A DNA stretch of 64,000 nt, from the NCBI RefSeq assembly GCF_012489685.1, contig NC_080043.1:59889283-59953282 (forward strand). Reading direction: 5' to 3'. The notes beneath the pieces are model-generated. The model did no database searches. It saw only the letters and a list, made by a program, of their open reading frames with translations, and was not told the origin of the DNA. The stretch is from Lotus japonicus. Lineage: Eukaryota; Streptophyta; Magnoliopsida; Fabales; Fabaceae. Of the stretch, positions 10,109-21,059 are shown one piece after another; the stretch's first letter is position 1; every line of letters begins with the position of its first letter. A program made the position numbers and the translations under genes.

Positions 10109-12460
10109 TGTAAGACCCAAGTTTTTAAGTTTTGGATAAGTGAAATAAAATGCAAGAGTTTATTGGATGAAATAAATTTATGAAGGAGAAGGTTCAGGAA
10201 AAGTCCAAGGATTGTATCAAAACCGATAAAAGTTATAGCACGACTAATATTCGCCTAATCTTAGGTCGAAGACCCTAGGGAATAGTTAATTTATACTTTA
10301 GGACACGATGGAAACTAATTCCAAAAATGTTCAGAGAAATATTAGAATTTCCCTTATTCGTCTATAAACAAGTATTTCGACGCGAAACCCTGGAATGTAC
10401 GAACGCCAAATTCCAATCCTCGGAAGTTTGCCGAAACTAAAACCCTGATAGTTCAAGAAAACCTAAAATCAACCGACGAAGAAGACTTTTTCCATTCGAA
10501 GCTTCAAACGAAGAATCCACACGCGTACACCCATTTCTCTTCATGTTTTCAATCTTTCTTCAGAAGAAAGTTTTCTCATCCGACATTCACTTCAAAAAGT
10601 AACTTTTCGGGTAAAATAGATTTACACCGACTTTTGATTGTTTATCTTAATTCCAAGAGAATCTCTTTTGAGTTTTGGAATTCTGTCGCCAACACCTATC
10701 TTAGAATTCACAGAGGAATGTGCAGGAAAAATATCGGAATCACTCTTATATTTTTATCTTAACTCTATGAGTTAAATCCTCCGATATCTAAACTAATCTG
10801 TACCGGTTTACAAAATATCATTACGAAATATCTTTACAAAATAATTTTACAAAATATCTTTACAAAATATCTTTACAAAAATATCTTCTCAAAAATATCT
10901 ATCCATCCTTATCCCTCCACCAAGTCATCCTTATCTAAACTTTGCAAAATATCTTCCATTTCCTTCACTATATATAGGTTATAGCTAGAAAATGAAAATT
11001 TTGCAAAAATCTTCACCCATTCAGCCCCAAACCCGCGAGCACAAGGAGGAGAGGAGAGGAAAAATATTTTCGCCGATTCTTTCCCGTTTGCTTCACAGTT
11101 CGTTGCTAATCGAAGACTACGAGGTATAGTTACTATTCCTCACTTTCGATCGTCATTTCCGTCAATTTTCTCTAGACTTTTCTGAGCTCAAAGTTTGGAG
11201 CTTTTTGTGAAATTGTCCAAATAGCTCGATTTCTCTGTCTAAACATCTTCCCCACGTGCCCAAGAGCACTTCTGTCGGATTAGTTTTTCCGTAATATCGC
11301 CGGAATTCCGCCGGAATCAATTTTTACCTCAAATACCCATTTTTGGGGCAAAGTCTCAATCTTTTAGCTTAGAACTCTCGACTTAGCTTAGTGTCAATAG
11401 GATTAGTTGTCATAAACGTCGTTATTAACATTTCTATCGGATTAGTTTTTCAAAATTTCGATTTTTGATTTTCCGAGCTAAAACTCTGACCAAAATACCC
11501 CTGCTTCAGTTTTCGATCCGAAAATTTTTACGAGTTTAGATTCGCCTTAGTTACGACTAATGATAACCTAGGAACCAAGTTTGATCGAAGAAAAATCGAC
11601 CCACACAATTAAGGGAAGTGGCCGAGAGCACCCTCAAGGGGGGGAGGAAATCCGACTTTTTCGAACACTTGTCTTAACGCGTTAGATTGTCGTACCACGG
11701 AGTGTGTAGTGTTCCGTGTACCCCTAGTACTGATTGTTTGCTGAGTTTCTGACTCATTGTGATTGATTAATGTGAAATTGCTTTAAGGTTCGTTCGAGGA
11801 ATTCGGAGGACTTGAGGAGGAAGATCGTGAAGGAAAGTTCAAGGAGCGAGCTGGAAAATCAACAGGTGAGGGCTACTCTCTGAATTACTAGATAATGCTT
11901 TAGGTTTCGACGAATTCGACTTGATTTATGTGTTATGCACTTAATTGCTAAATGCCTGAAATGTTTTCTGAGGCTTCGACCGATCTTGTTGAGTACTGGA
12001 TGCCATGATATTGTGTGCTAAATGATTCACATGTTATGTGCTAAATGGTTAATCTAGGATGTGTTGGAATATGCTGTTTATGCTTATTGATTGAGCTGAT
12101 ATATTTATGTGATTCCACTTATATCTCTGATACTGAGGAGTGAGGATAACGGGCAGGTCATGCCGAATTTTTATGAGATTTTTGAGAGAATTTGAAAGGA
12201 CGAACGGAGTTCGGGCCTTGTTATATTTTAATGGATCGAGACCTTCTCAGAAATTGTTTGGGATTATGGGATCCCTGAAACTCATAGGAAGTATTATAAG
12301 ACTAAATGAAACCTATTTTCTCAAGGAAAATTCATAAGACACTAATTAATCTCTAAAACCCTTGAACAATGATAACAACCTTAGATAAGAGCTTAGAGCT
12401 TGAATATTAGTTTTGAAAAAATGAGAAGTGTCGTCGAGTCCAAGTCTTGAGGAAACTAAC

Positions 12461-12725
12461 AAGTTTCCGAGTATGCTTATACTCTTTCGCTCGATGAGCA
12501 GTTTATTGTTTGGCTATCTAAAGTTTAGCCGGGAACTATAAGTTTCCAAGTACATTCGTACTCTTTCGCTCGATGAGCAGTTTATTGTTTGGCTATCTAA
12601 AGTTTAGTCGGGAACTATAAGTTTCCATGTACATTCGTACTCTTTCGCTCGATGAGCAGTTTATTGATTGGCTATCTAAAGTTTAGCCGGGAACCATGAG
12701 TTCCAAAGTACATTCTTCTTCTTTT
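12461..12725 (+). repeat. 79-bp tandem repeat in solo LTR A4
   Basis: Three units of 79 bp plus a partial fourth. The phrase ACTCTTTCGCTCGATGAGCA starts at 12481, 12560 and 12639. Each unit also carries 'aagtttcc' and 'taaagtttagycgggaac'. The units differ at only a few positions, so amplification is recent. Confidence 0.95.
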
Positions 12726-13328
12726 GATTAATTCATTTTGTCGTAGAATCGACATTTACCTTAGGGTATTCTTTTAGAGACATTAGGTTATTTAGAACAC
12801 GTGGCGACGTGTCGAGTGAGGTCGGAGACGTTGTTTGGCTAATCACTTTGCATCCATGCACTCATTTTGAGGTTAATACACGGCGTGATACCGGACCTCG
12901 GTGGATTCCAAAATGGTCATAAGACCCGGATTTCCATATTTAGGACACTACGGTGGTCCTTAGTAGCAGACGGAATGGCAGACCTACGGGTTCACTGCTG
13001 ATCTGACTACTTTTGTGTGGTGTAAGAGACGCCCGAGCGGAATGGTCCCACTATGGCCGGTGTTAGGGCTGACTCGATGGTGTCCATCCTTCTTCCGGAA
13101 TGCATCTTGTCAACCAGCATTGCATTTCATGCAACATACATACTGACTTAGTTGCTGAGTGTGATTGGTACTTGTTAATCCTATTTGATGCATGCTATTT
13201 GTTATTATCATCTTTTATATTCATTGTGAAATATGCAACCCTAGGATGTTATCCCTAAACTTATAAGCCTAAGTGGCTATTACTATTTATCTTTACCTAT
13301 TGAATGTACTATTATGTAATTCTTTGAG

Positions 13329-13838
13329 TTGACCCTCGCGCGTGCTACCTGTGTTTGGGGGGCTATGTATGCCCTTTATTGTCAGATGTCCATGGCGAAC
13401 TGGTACGAGACGGTCGTCCCTTCGGGGGGGACCAGGTTTGAGATGTTGGACCAAGACACCCCGGGCTCATGGGTGGTCGACCCCGCCGGCCACCGAGCTA
13501 TCTATTCGGGGCGAATAATGGAGGATCGCGTTGACCAGATGCCAAGCCTGACGCACGGAGTTTGGAGGCGCTACACGGTCAGCTTCAACTTGCCACCGGG
13601 TGTACACTGCGGACCTGGACTGGGAGTACCTCCACCACCGTCGCCTTCGAACGACGAGGACCCCTCGGAGGAGGTGCCTGTGGGAGGGACTTCTTCAGGC
13701 ACTAGTTCACCCACTGTCGCGGCTGCTGTTGACTTGGGATCGGGTGCAGAACCCGCGCGACCAGCTGTGGAGACCGATGCAGTCATCGACATAGTCGTCT
13801 TGGATTCAGATTCAGACGACGATCTTGGGGATGCATAG
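13329..13838 (+). CDS. GC-rich ORF inside the LTR, 169 codons, unknown
   Basis: This open frame sits in solo LTR A4. Its base composition is clearly richer in G and C than the surrounding AT-rich LTR. The product has no recognised domain: an N-terminal part with Trp/Tyr/Cys, a Pro/Ser/Gly-rich middle (PPPPSPSNDEDPSEE), and an acidic tail ending LDSDSDDDLGDA. LTR copy A2 has a matching end near 45960-46030 (ILDSNSDDDY...), but its frame is broken upstream; copies A1 and A3 have shorter acidic ORFs at the same place. The ORF may be an LTR-encoded protein or the 3' end of a coding region that overlaps the LTR. The start is the first ATG and is uncertain. Confidence 0.4.
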   Translation: MTLARATCVWGAMYALYCQMSMANWYETVVPSGGTRFEMLDQDTPGSWVVDPAGHRAIYSGRIMEDRVDQMPSLTHGVWRRYTVSFNLPPGVHCGPGLGVPPPPSPSNDEDPSEEVPVGGTSSGTSSPTVAAAVDLGSGAEPARPAVETDAVIDIVVLDSDSDDDLGDA

Positions 13839-14270
13839 TTGGGATTAGTGTAGGAGTAGCGTCTTGGCTCTGATGTTCAGTCTTTCGTTTTGGGCAGGGT
13901 AGGTCCCCGACCTTTAGCTTTTCTTGTGGTTCTCTTTACGGAAATTACAGAGGGTTGGTCGGTTTAGGAGGTTTTTGTTGGCTAACCTACTGTTGTAGGG
14001 AGGACTGTATTTGGAACTCTTGTCCTTTTGTTCTGGTTTGTACGTATTTGCCCACGGGCACTACATTCGGTCAGTTACCCGTCACTAGAGGTTACTCGTG
14101 ACGTGGGTTTGTTACTTACAGCGGGGGCTGAAATTATCTATCGTATAGTAGTTCTGCTATCTTTTGTTGTTGAGTTTCATTTCTTTCAGTTTCTAATTCC
14201 CATACCAAAAAAAAAAGTATTTCTTTTGGTTACCAAAGTGACGCCACCGAAATCGGGGTGTTACACAATC

Positions 14271-14770
14271 AAGCAACTAGAAAGGATCACTTTCCTTTGC
14301 CCTTCATTGATCAAATGCTTGAGCGCTTAGCAGGTAAAAGTCACTACTGTTTTCTTGATGGTTTTTCTGGGTACTTTCAAATTCACATTGCTCCTGAGGA
14401 CCAAGAGAAGACCACATTCACCTGTCCCTTTGGCACTTTTGCCTATAGGAGGATGCCATTTGGCCTATGCAATACCCCTGGTACATTTCAGCGGTGCATG
14501 GTAAGTATTTTCAGTGATTTCTTAGAGAGTTGCATCGAGGTATTTATGGATGATTTCACTGTTTACGGATCTTCATTTGATACATGTTTAGATAATCTGG
14601 ATAAAGTTTTGCATAGGTGCATTGAAACTAACCTTGTTTTGAATTATGAGAAGTGTCATTTTATGGTAGAGCAAGGCATAGTTCTAGGTCATGTGATTTC
14701 TAACAAAGGTATAGAGGTGGATCCCGCCAAGATAGATGTTATTTCACATTTTCCTTACCCCCTTGCGTGC
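14271..14770 (+). pseudogene. pol: Athila RT C-terminal half
   Basis: This resumes the RT frame after the solo LTR: TRKDHFPLPFIDQMLERLAG, then CFLDGFSGYFQI, TCPFGTFAYRRMPFGLCNTP and the catalytic FMDD (the Athila form of YxDD) near residue 95 of this piece. The thumb-like block NYEKCHFMVEQGIVLGHVIS follows. Near 14755-14770 the frame is lost after PYPLAC; the expected [17 protein letters not shown] block is found in another frame starting at 14767. So this domain has its own frameshift besides the insertion. Confidence 0.88.
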
Positions 14771-16725
14771 GAGAGGTGCGTTCTTTTGTTGGCCATGCAG
14801 GTTTTTATCGCAGGTTCATTCAGGATTTCAGCAAGAAAGCCCTTCCTCTCTCTAACTTGCTGCAAAAGGACGTGGCGTTTGATTTTGATGAGAAATGCAG
14901 AGAGGCGTTCGATTGCCAAAAGAAAGCCTTGACCACCACTCCTATCATTCAGGCACCTGATTGGACATCCCCTTTTGATTTCATGTGTGATGCCTCTAAT
15001 TACGCATTGGGTGCTGTCCTTGCTCAAAAAGTGGATAAGTTACCTAGGGTAATATATTATGCTTCCAGGACTTTAGATTCTGCACAAGCGAATTACACAA
15101 CCACTGAAAAAGAACTTCTAGCTATTGTGTTTGCTCTAGATAAATTCAGATCATATTTGCTAGGTTCTAGGATTATTGTTTACACTGACCATGCAGCTCT
15201 AAAGTTCCTGTTGAAGAAGGCTGAATCAAAACCTAGGTTGATCCGATGGATGCTCTTGCTCCAAGAGTTTGACTTGAAGATTAGAGATAGAAGTGGAGCA
15301 CAGAATTTGGTGGCCGATCACTTGAGTCGGATAGAGAGGGATACTGATACTCTACCCATTAGAGATGACTTTCCGGATGAGCGGCTCTTTAATATTTCAA
15401 TTTCTTTTCCAGCACCTTGGTTTGCTAATATTGTTAATTATTTAGTTGCTTCTGTTTTCCCTCCATTTGCATCTCGAGCTCAGATTGCTAAGCTTAAGAG
15501 TGATGCTAAATATTATTGTTGGGATGACCCCTATTTGTGGAAGTTTTGTACTGACCAGGTTATTAGAAGGTGCATTCCAGATCATGAGATTGAGTCAGTC
15601 CTTCAGTTTTGCCATGCTTCTGTAGTGGGCGGTCACTTTGGACCCCAAAGGACAGCACACAAGGTGTTTGATTCTGGATTTTACTGGCCCACCATCTTCA
15701 AAGATGCGTTAAGGATTTGCAGCACTTGTGAGCCATGTCAGAGAGCTGGCGGTACCATTTCTTGGAGAAAAGAGATGCCTCAACAGCCCATGCTGTTTTG
15801 TGAGGTCTTTGATGTCTGGGGTATCGATTTTATGGGTCCTTTTCCTGTTTCTTTTGGTTTTTATTATATTTTGCTTGCTGTTGATTATGTTTCTAAATGG
15901 GTGGAAGCTAAGGCCACCCGGACTAATGATTCTCGAGTTGTTGTGGATTTTGTTAGGTCTAACATCTTTTGCAAGTTTGGCATTCCTAGAGCAATCATTA
16001 GTGACCAAGGCACCCACTTCTGCAATAGGTTCATGCAAGCTCTTCTCAAGAAATATGGGGTTGTTCATAGAATTTCCACACCATACCATCCTCCAACAAA
16101 TGGGCAAGCTGAGAATTCCAACAGAGAGATAAAGAGGATCTTGGAGAAGACTGTCCAGCCTAACAGGAAGGATTGGAGCAATAGACTTGAGGATGCTCTT
16201 TGGGCCCACCGTACTGCTTACAAAGCACTCATCGGAATGTCCCCTTATCGCGTTGGTTTTGGTAAGGCATGTCATCTTCCTATTGAGATAGCACATCGTG
16301 CTTATTGGGCTGTGAAGACTTGCAACTTGGCTCTTGATCAAGCTGGTGGAGAAAGGAAGCTTCAATTGAGTGAGTTAGATGAGATCCGCTTGGAAGCCTA
16401 TGAGAACTCTAAGTTCTACAAAGAGAAGACCAAAATATTCCATGATAGCTTGATTTCCAGAAAAGACTTTTTGGTTGGACAACAAGTGTTGTTGTATAAC
16501 TCTAGGCTTGGCCTAATGAGCGGTAAGCTTCGCTCTAAGTGGATTGGTCCTTTTGTTGTTACTAATGTGTTTCCTTATGGTACTGTAGAGATCAAAAGTG
16601 AATCCACAGATAAGAGCTTCAAAGTTAATGGTCATCGCCTCAAGCATTTCCTCACTAATCCTTCACTTGTGGATGCTACCATGGAAGATGTTTCCTTGGT
16701 TGTTTCTGCCCTCCTCCTGCCATAA
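14767..16725 (+). pseudogene. pol: Athila RNase H and integrase, long intact stretch of pol
   Basis: These 652 codons are open. The RT/RNase H connection comes first ([20 protein letters not shown]). RNase H follows with [35 protein letters not shown] and [12 protein letters not shown]. Integrase has the HHCC zinc finger ([11 protein letters not shown] ... CSTCEPC) and the DDE core: Asp in [10 protein letters not shown], Asp in IISDQGTHF and Glu in [17 protein letters not shown]-like module ([19 protein letters not shown]) sits near the C-terminus. No chromodomain follows, as expected for Athila. Integrase joins the DNA copy to the host chromosome with a 5-bp stagger. The domain itself looks whole, but it is cut off from its start by the upstream breaks. 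Confidence 0.9.
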
Positions 16726-18139
16726 ATCAGGGAGTTTTCTTTCTCCTTCTTTCCTTTTATTGCACATGTTCAATTCCATATTTGTTATGCTTCATTGAGA
16801 AAATGTGTAGTTTAAGTGTGGGGGGAAGATTACCGTAGGTAGAATATTTAGCTTTTGAATAAATTAGGTTGATCCATGTTTTTTTTTTTTTTTGAATTCT
16901 TAGGTCTTGTTTAGATTATGGGCATTTTCTTTCTTTGAATTGAGTCATGATATCTTGTGATGTGAATCCATGCGTTCTTGTGTGTCAAGTTACTTTTGAA
17001 AATTGAGGGGTTGATACAATTATGATAGACTTAATTCCCCTGTGAGAGATTTTGAGCCTTAACTATAGGTGGTCAACTGTATGCCATCTCTAATCTTTTT
17101 CTTGTGTGATTGCACTCTTGATTACTTGCACTCTAGAACTTGACTTGACGCTTGTTTCTACTTGATATTCACATCCACATATTGAAGTGATTTTAGGCAT
17201 TTTCTTCTTTTAATTAATAAGCCACTTGCCAAATAAGCCTACCTTGAATGAATTTATCCTTTGATATCCACTTTGAGCCTTTTTACCCTCCTTTTCTTTA
17301 GCTCATTACGCTTATAAGTGAAAAACCATGATTGACCTAATCTTAGGGAATTTTGGAGCTTTGGAATTGTTTTGGGAGTAAGTACTAAGTGGGTAAGGGT
17401 GCATTGTTCTTTAATTCTTCCAATTCTCGGTTATGCTTAGTGGTGTTGTAAATAAGTTTGGTGGTGCTGTTTCTCTTACCAGTTTTGTTAGTCAGTAAAA
17501 AAAAAAGAAAAAAAAAGAGAAGGCCAAGAGAAAAAAAATGAATGAAAGGATGAAGGATGAAAAGTTGAAGTGTGGAATTGGAGGAAGAATTGCAAATCTT
17601 ATGCTATGAAATTGGGTTGATTTTGACTTACTTCTTACTTATTCCCCATTGCTCCTCTATTTCTTAGGGTTTTAGCTACTTATCCCATATTTTATCCTAC
17701 CTTGTCCTTGGCCCCATTACAACCTTTAAAATTCATTTTTGATCTTTATGTGCATGTGGTTTTGATTGTTGATGTTAGCGGCTTGTCAAGCCTATGGTAG
17801 TGTTTGTTCTCATGAAGTGCCTTGAGCGTAAACACAAACCTTAAACACTTGAGTGTAAATACTTTGAGAGCATAACTTGTGAGGTTCAATCATCTTTGTT
17901 CTCACCTATTGGTTTGATTGGTTACTTTACATGCTTGGATGTTTGGATGATATTCATGGATTTCTTGTCTCTTTGATTCTTCACTTGATTTTGCCCATTT
18001 CTCTACATTTTCTAGGATTCATTGTTAAGCATGTGATCTTTTAGGTTATTGCATGATTCACTTCTAGTTACAAATTGGTTTTCGTGTTCTTAATTCTTTA
18101 TTTTTCCCAGGAGTGCAAAAGGCTAAGTGTGGGGGTATT
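16726..18139 (+). other. Athila 3' untranslated region with two G-rich tracts
   Basis: These 1.4 kb hold no ORF of note. An AAGTGTGGGGGGAAG tract lies at 16817-16831 and the actual polypurine tract (AAGTGTGGGGGTATT) at 18125-18139, directly before the 3' LTR. An A-rich, AAAAGAGA-type simple repeat is at 17497-17540. The place where Athila relatives carry an env-like ORF is empty. Confidence 0.75.
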
Positions 18140-19186
18140 TGATGACCAATATTTTACCCATTTTACATAGCCTTAATTTGTCATTATTAATGATTATTCC
18201 TAATTAATTAACCTTGCTTGACAGTGATTTCTAATATTTGGTCTAATTACGTTTATTCTTATTTTCAGGTATTATTTGACATCAAGGGCATTTTGGAGAA
18301 TTGCGGAATGAAGATTTAATTGTGCTGGAATGAAGATTGTATTTTAGGAAATATTAAGATTTAATTTCGGAATAAATTAAGTTTGTTATCTTTAAGATTC
18401 AAACTTATTTAGGTTGTTATTTTAAAACTCTATCTTTAGGATTTATTGTTATCTTTTAGGATTTGATTTTGATTAGGATTTGTGATCTCAGCTCTTATTT
18501 AAGGGTTTGTGCTGAGAGAAACAGTAACCTTTTACCTTATGCTTAAAATTCAATATAATTTCATTTTTCAATAATTATTAGAGCTCTGCTAGGGTTTATG
18601 TTTTTATTCCCTGCTTCCTCCAATTTAATTGCTGAATTCGCCCCATCCATGGAAGGCTAACTTCCTTTGAACGAATTCCTTTGCAAAGTATATCGCGCTC
18701 TTGAGGTATAATGCTTAATAGAATTCGCCTGATTAGTTTTCTTCATCTCTACTTCTGACTTAGGTTTGCTTAATTCCTTATGATTAGAAATAGAAGATGA
18801 TGCATGTTCGCTTAGTTCATGTTAGGTCGTAACCGGTTCTTAATCGCTTAGTTTTGGAGTCTGTGAATTAGTTATCGCTTAGTTAATTAATTCTCACGAA
18901 CTAGGAAACTAATAACAAGAATTGATCTTTAGATACCCATGATTGAGCAGCGATATACTGATCAAAGGGATTCGTCCGTCTTTACTTGATTATATTAATC
19001 TGTTTTTTACTTTCTGCTAGTCTTTTGAAACTGAATCACAAACCCCCCCCCCCTGAGTGTGTGCGTTTGTGCGTTTTAATATTGAATCTTTGTTGAACGA
19101 TAATCCTGGGGAAACGACCTAGGAGTCACTTCCTAGTTACTACAATTTTCTTAATTAATTATTTGTATCGGGTACGGCCTCGATCA
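18140..19186 (+). repeat. Athila 3' LTR
   Basis: It spans 1047 bp, TGATGACC to CGATCA, and is followed by the duplication ATAAC. Differences from the 5' LTR are mostly single substitutions plus one base in the poly-C run. Confidence 0.93.
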
Positions 19187-19191
19187 ATAAC

Positions 19192-19744
19192 GTTCTCAAT
19201 TTCAGGAGAAATTCAGACATATGTCACATGCTTCAACGTTCTATCAATTCTTAAAAAGATATCCATCTCAGAAACTAGAAGGAACTCTGTCTTTACAGAA
19301 CCGTTCTGTAAGTGGTCGCGTAGTTTGAAGACTCTGACCGTTTCAACGCCACGTCATCAGTTAGATATATCAAGACAAATTTTGAGCGCCAAAGTTTTAG
19401 TTTGATTTCAACCGGCTGTCTTACATTAAAATCCAATGACAACCATTTGAGTTTCATACAAATTGAATCACATGAAGACAAGTTTGCTTTAGCAAAAGGC
19501 ATGCTGACCAACGAGGAAAAGTTCAAGCTGTCAACATCAAATTGTCAAATTGTCTCTTGTCTGAAAAGTAACCCAAAGTCTATCACCACCTACTAGCTGA
19601 CAAACATCACCTTTTGAGCTAAAGGATAGACTTGCTTCAAAAGTAATATTTAATGAAGCTACCAACCAAGCCTTTTGAATCTACGACCCGATATTATTTC
19701 TCAACGGCTATCTCAACGGTTGGATATTGTCTCACAACGGTTAC
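19192..19744 (+). repeat. C1 5' LTR, segment 2
   Basis: This matches 44344-44890 of the intact C1 3' LTR. It lies between the Athila and C2 insertions. The short frames here are also present in the 3' LTR and are not genes. Confidence 0.9.
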
Positions 19745-21045
19745 TGAAGGTATGAAAAACGATAGAAATGGGGGGTTTGGATAGAGTTTTAAATCTAAAA
19801 CTCGATCCACTTGAGATTTAAACAAATCTCTTCAAACACCAAAGATAAAAGTGCTAAGATAAGAGTTAAGGAAAGCACACAAATGATTTTATCCTGGTTC
19901 ACTTGATAAATCCCTCAAGCTAATCCAGTCCACCCGTTAAGGTGATTTCTTCCTTCTCAGAATGAAGGCAATCCACTAATAAGAGTTTGTTACAACTTCA
20001 CCTGGTTCACTTGATATATCCCTCAAGCTAATCCAGTCCACCCATTAAGGTGATTTCTTCCTTCTTAGAATGAAGGCAATCCACTAATCAGAGTTTGTTA
20101 CAACTTCACTTGCTACCTGCAAAGTGACTAACAATACACTGACTTAGCTATCACTAAGATTCACTCTCTTAGTCTTCTCAAGGATCCGACCAACCTTGGT
20201 CTTCTAAAGGGAAATCAAACAACTGTTTGAAGGTTTGAGTTTACACAGAAATGCTTCTTAGAAAGCTAATAATAAACACAATTAGTACAAGATGAAGAAA
20301 GATTGCTTTGAGAGAATATTTGATTTTCGCTTGAGCTTTTACAAAGTTTCTTCTTACGGCATCTTTCATCTTCAGCCTCTTTATATACTCCAAGGAATTA
20401 GGTTTGGAAGTTTGCATGGAATGCTACCGTTGGAGGGCAGATCTGGGTTTTCCAGGTTCTGCTATGGCTGAATCAGTTAGGTAAGGTCGTCAGGAATGAT
20501 ACAATTGCTTTTGTACTTTGGATAGTGACATAACCTTTATCCTTGTTGACTTCTGATCAGAGTGATGCTTCATATTGAAACTTGTGAAGCTTGGTGATCA
20601 GAGTCAGAAGGAAGCTTGGATCCTCTGACCTTTGTACCTTCTGCTTCTGGACTCAGAGGAGAAGTACTTGGTCTTTAGAGCCAGCTTATTCTTGGACTCA
20701 GAATCTTCACTACTCAGCTTCTGATCCTTCAGAGCTTCTGATCCGTCAGAGCGTTTGATCCTTCAAAGCTTCTAGTGAACTGAATCCATATCAGAGCTTT
20801 ATAATCTTCAGATCTTCTGAAACTTGATCTACTATTCAGATTGAACATAGTACGTGCGAAAGCGATGCAGAGGTTACTCTTTGAGCACTGTGCTTCTGAA
20901 TTATGTGAAATAAGATCAGAGTCATGACCTGTCAATAGAACACTCAGAAAACAACGTTAGAGTACCACAATTGTTCATAAATAATAGTTAACATGTAATC
21001 ATCAAAACATAGAGTTGTACTACTAGATCAAAACTTGATCTTACA
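19745..21045 (-). repeat. C2 3' LTR (with internal tandem duplication)
   Basis: It is 1301 bp, against 1194 bp in the 5' LTR. The difference is a 108-bp tandem duplication at 19893-20108. A TATATAAAG box on the minus strand is at 20379-20387, and 17-bp repeats of the TTCAGAGCTTCTGATCC type are at 20716-20775. Confidence 0.93.
19893..20108. repeat. 108-bp tandem duplication in C2 3' LTR
   Basis: The phrase CCTGGTTCACTTGATA starts at 19893 and again at 20001, and the units are nearly identical over 108 bp. The 5' LTR and the LTRs of C4 and the solo copy have one unit, so it arose after or during insertion of C2. Confidence 0.95.
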
Positions 21046-21059
21046 ATCTCCCCCTTTTT
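21046..21059 (-). promoter_or_regulatory. C2 polypurine tract
   Basis: The minus strand reads AAAAAGGGGGAGAT directly before the 3' LTR. This is the typical SIRE-type plus-strand primer. Further GGGGGAG tracts on the minus strand lie near 21212, 21514 and 21579. Confidence 0.9.

Larger units (their letters stand above)
10109..14265 (+). mobile_element. 4.16-kb solo LTR, chromovirus type (copy A4), inside Athila RT
   Basis: It starts TGTAAGACCC, ends GGGGTGTTACA and is flanked by CAATC on both sides (10104-10108, 14266-14270). Removing it restores the flow of RT codons, so it is a clean insertion. There is one copy of the sequence and no PBS or internal region, hence a solo LTR, formed by recombination between two LTRs. 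The length is long but known for Tekay/Del-like chromoviruses. It contains an AT-rich short-repeat zone (10800-10900), a 79-bp tandem repeat (12461-12725) and a GC-rich ORF (13329-13838). It is the youngest level of the nest at this point. Confidence 0.88.
5989..19186 (+). mobile_element. Athila-type Ty3/gypsy retrotransposon
   Basis: The LTRs 5989-7033 and 18140-19186 are about 98% alike by eye. The duplication is ATAAC on both sides (5984-5988, 19187-19191). A tRNA-Asp type PBS follows the 5' LTR and a G-rich polypurine tract precedes the 3' LTR. Gag and pol run on the plus strand in the order gag, protease, RT, RNase H, integrase, which is the Ty3/gypsy order. The PBS, the gag CCHC motif and an FMDD RT fit the Athila/Calypso/Diaspora branch. 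No env-like ORF is present between pol and the 3' LTR. A 4157-bp solo LTR splits RT; without it the element is about 9.0 kb. Three frame breaks make the polyprotein inactive. Confidence 0.92.

Noticed and set aside
12461..12725. CRISPR-like array
   Set aside because: The units are contiguous 79-bp tandem repeats without spacers, inside a plant LTR.
13571..13792. Minus-strand and second-frame ORFs over the 169-codon LTR ORF
   Set aside because: GC-rich sequence opens several frames; only the one with the acidic tail has a counterpart in other LTRs.
15709..16365. 218-codon minus-strand ORF over the Athila integrase
   Set aside because: It is a shadow of the true integrase frame, without recognisable domains or control signals.
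19163..19596. Small genes at 19163-19405 and 19402-19596
   Set aside because: They fall inside the split C1 5' LTR and recur in its 3' LTR (44555-44749); they are LTR sequence.
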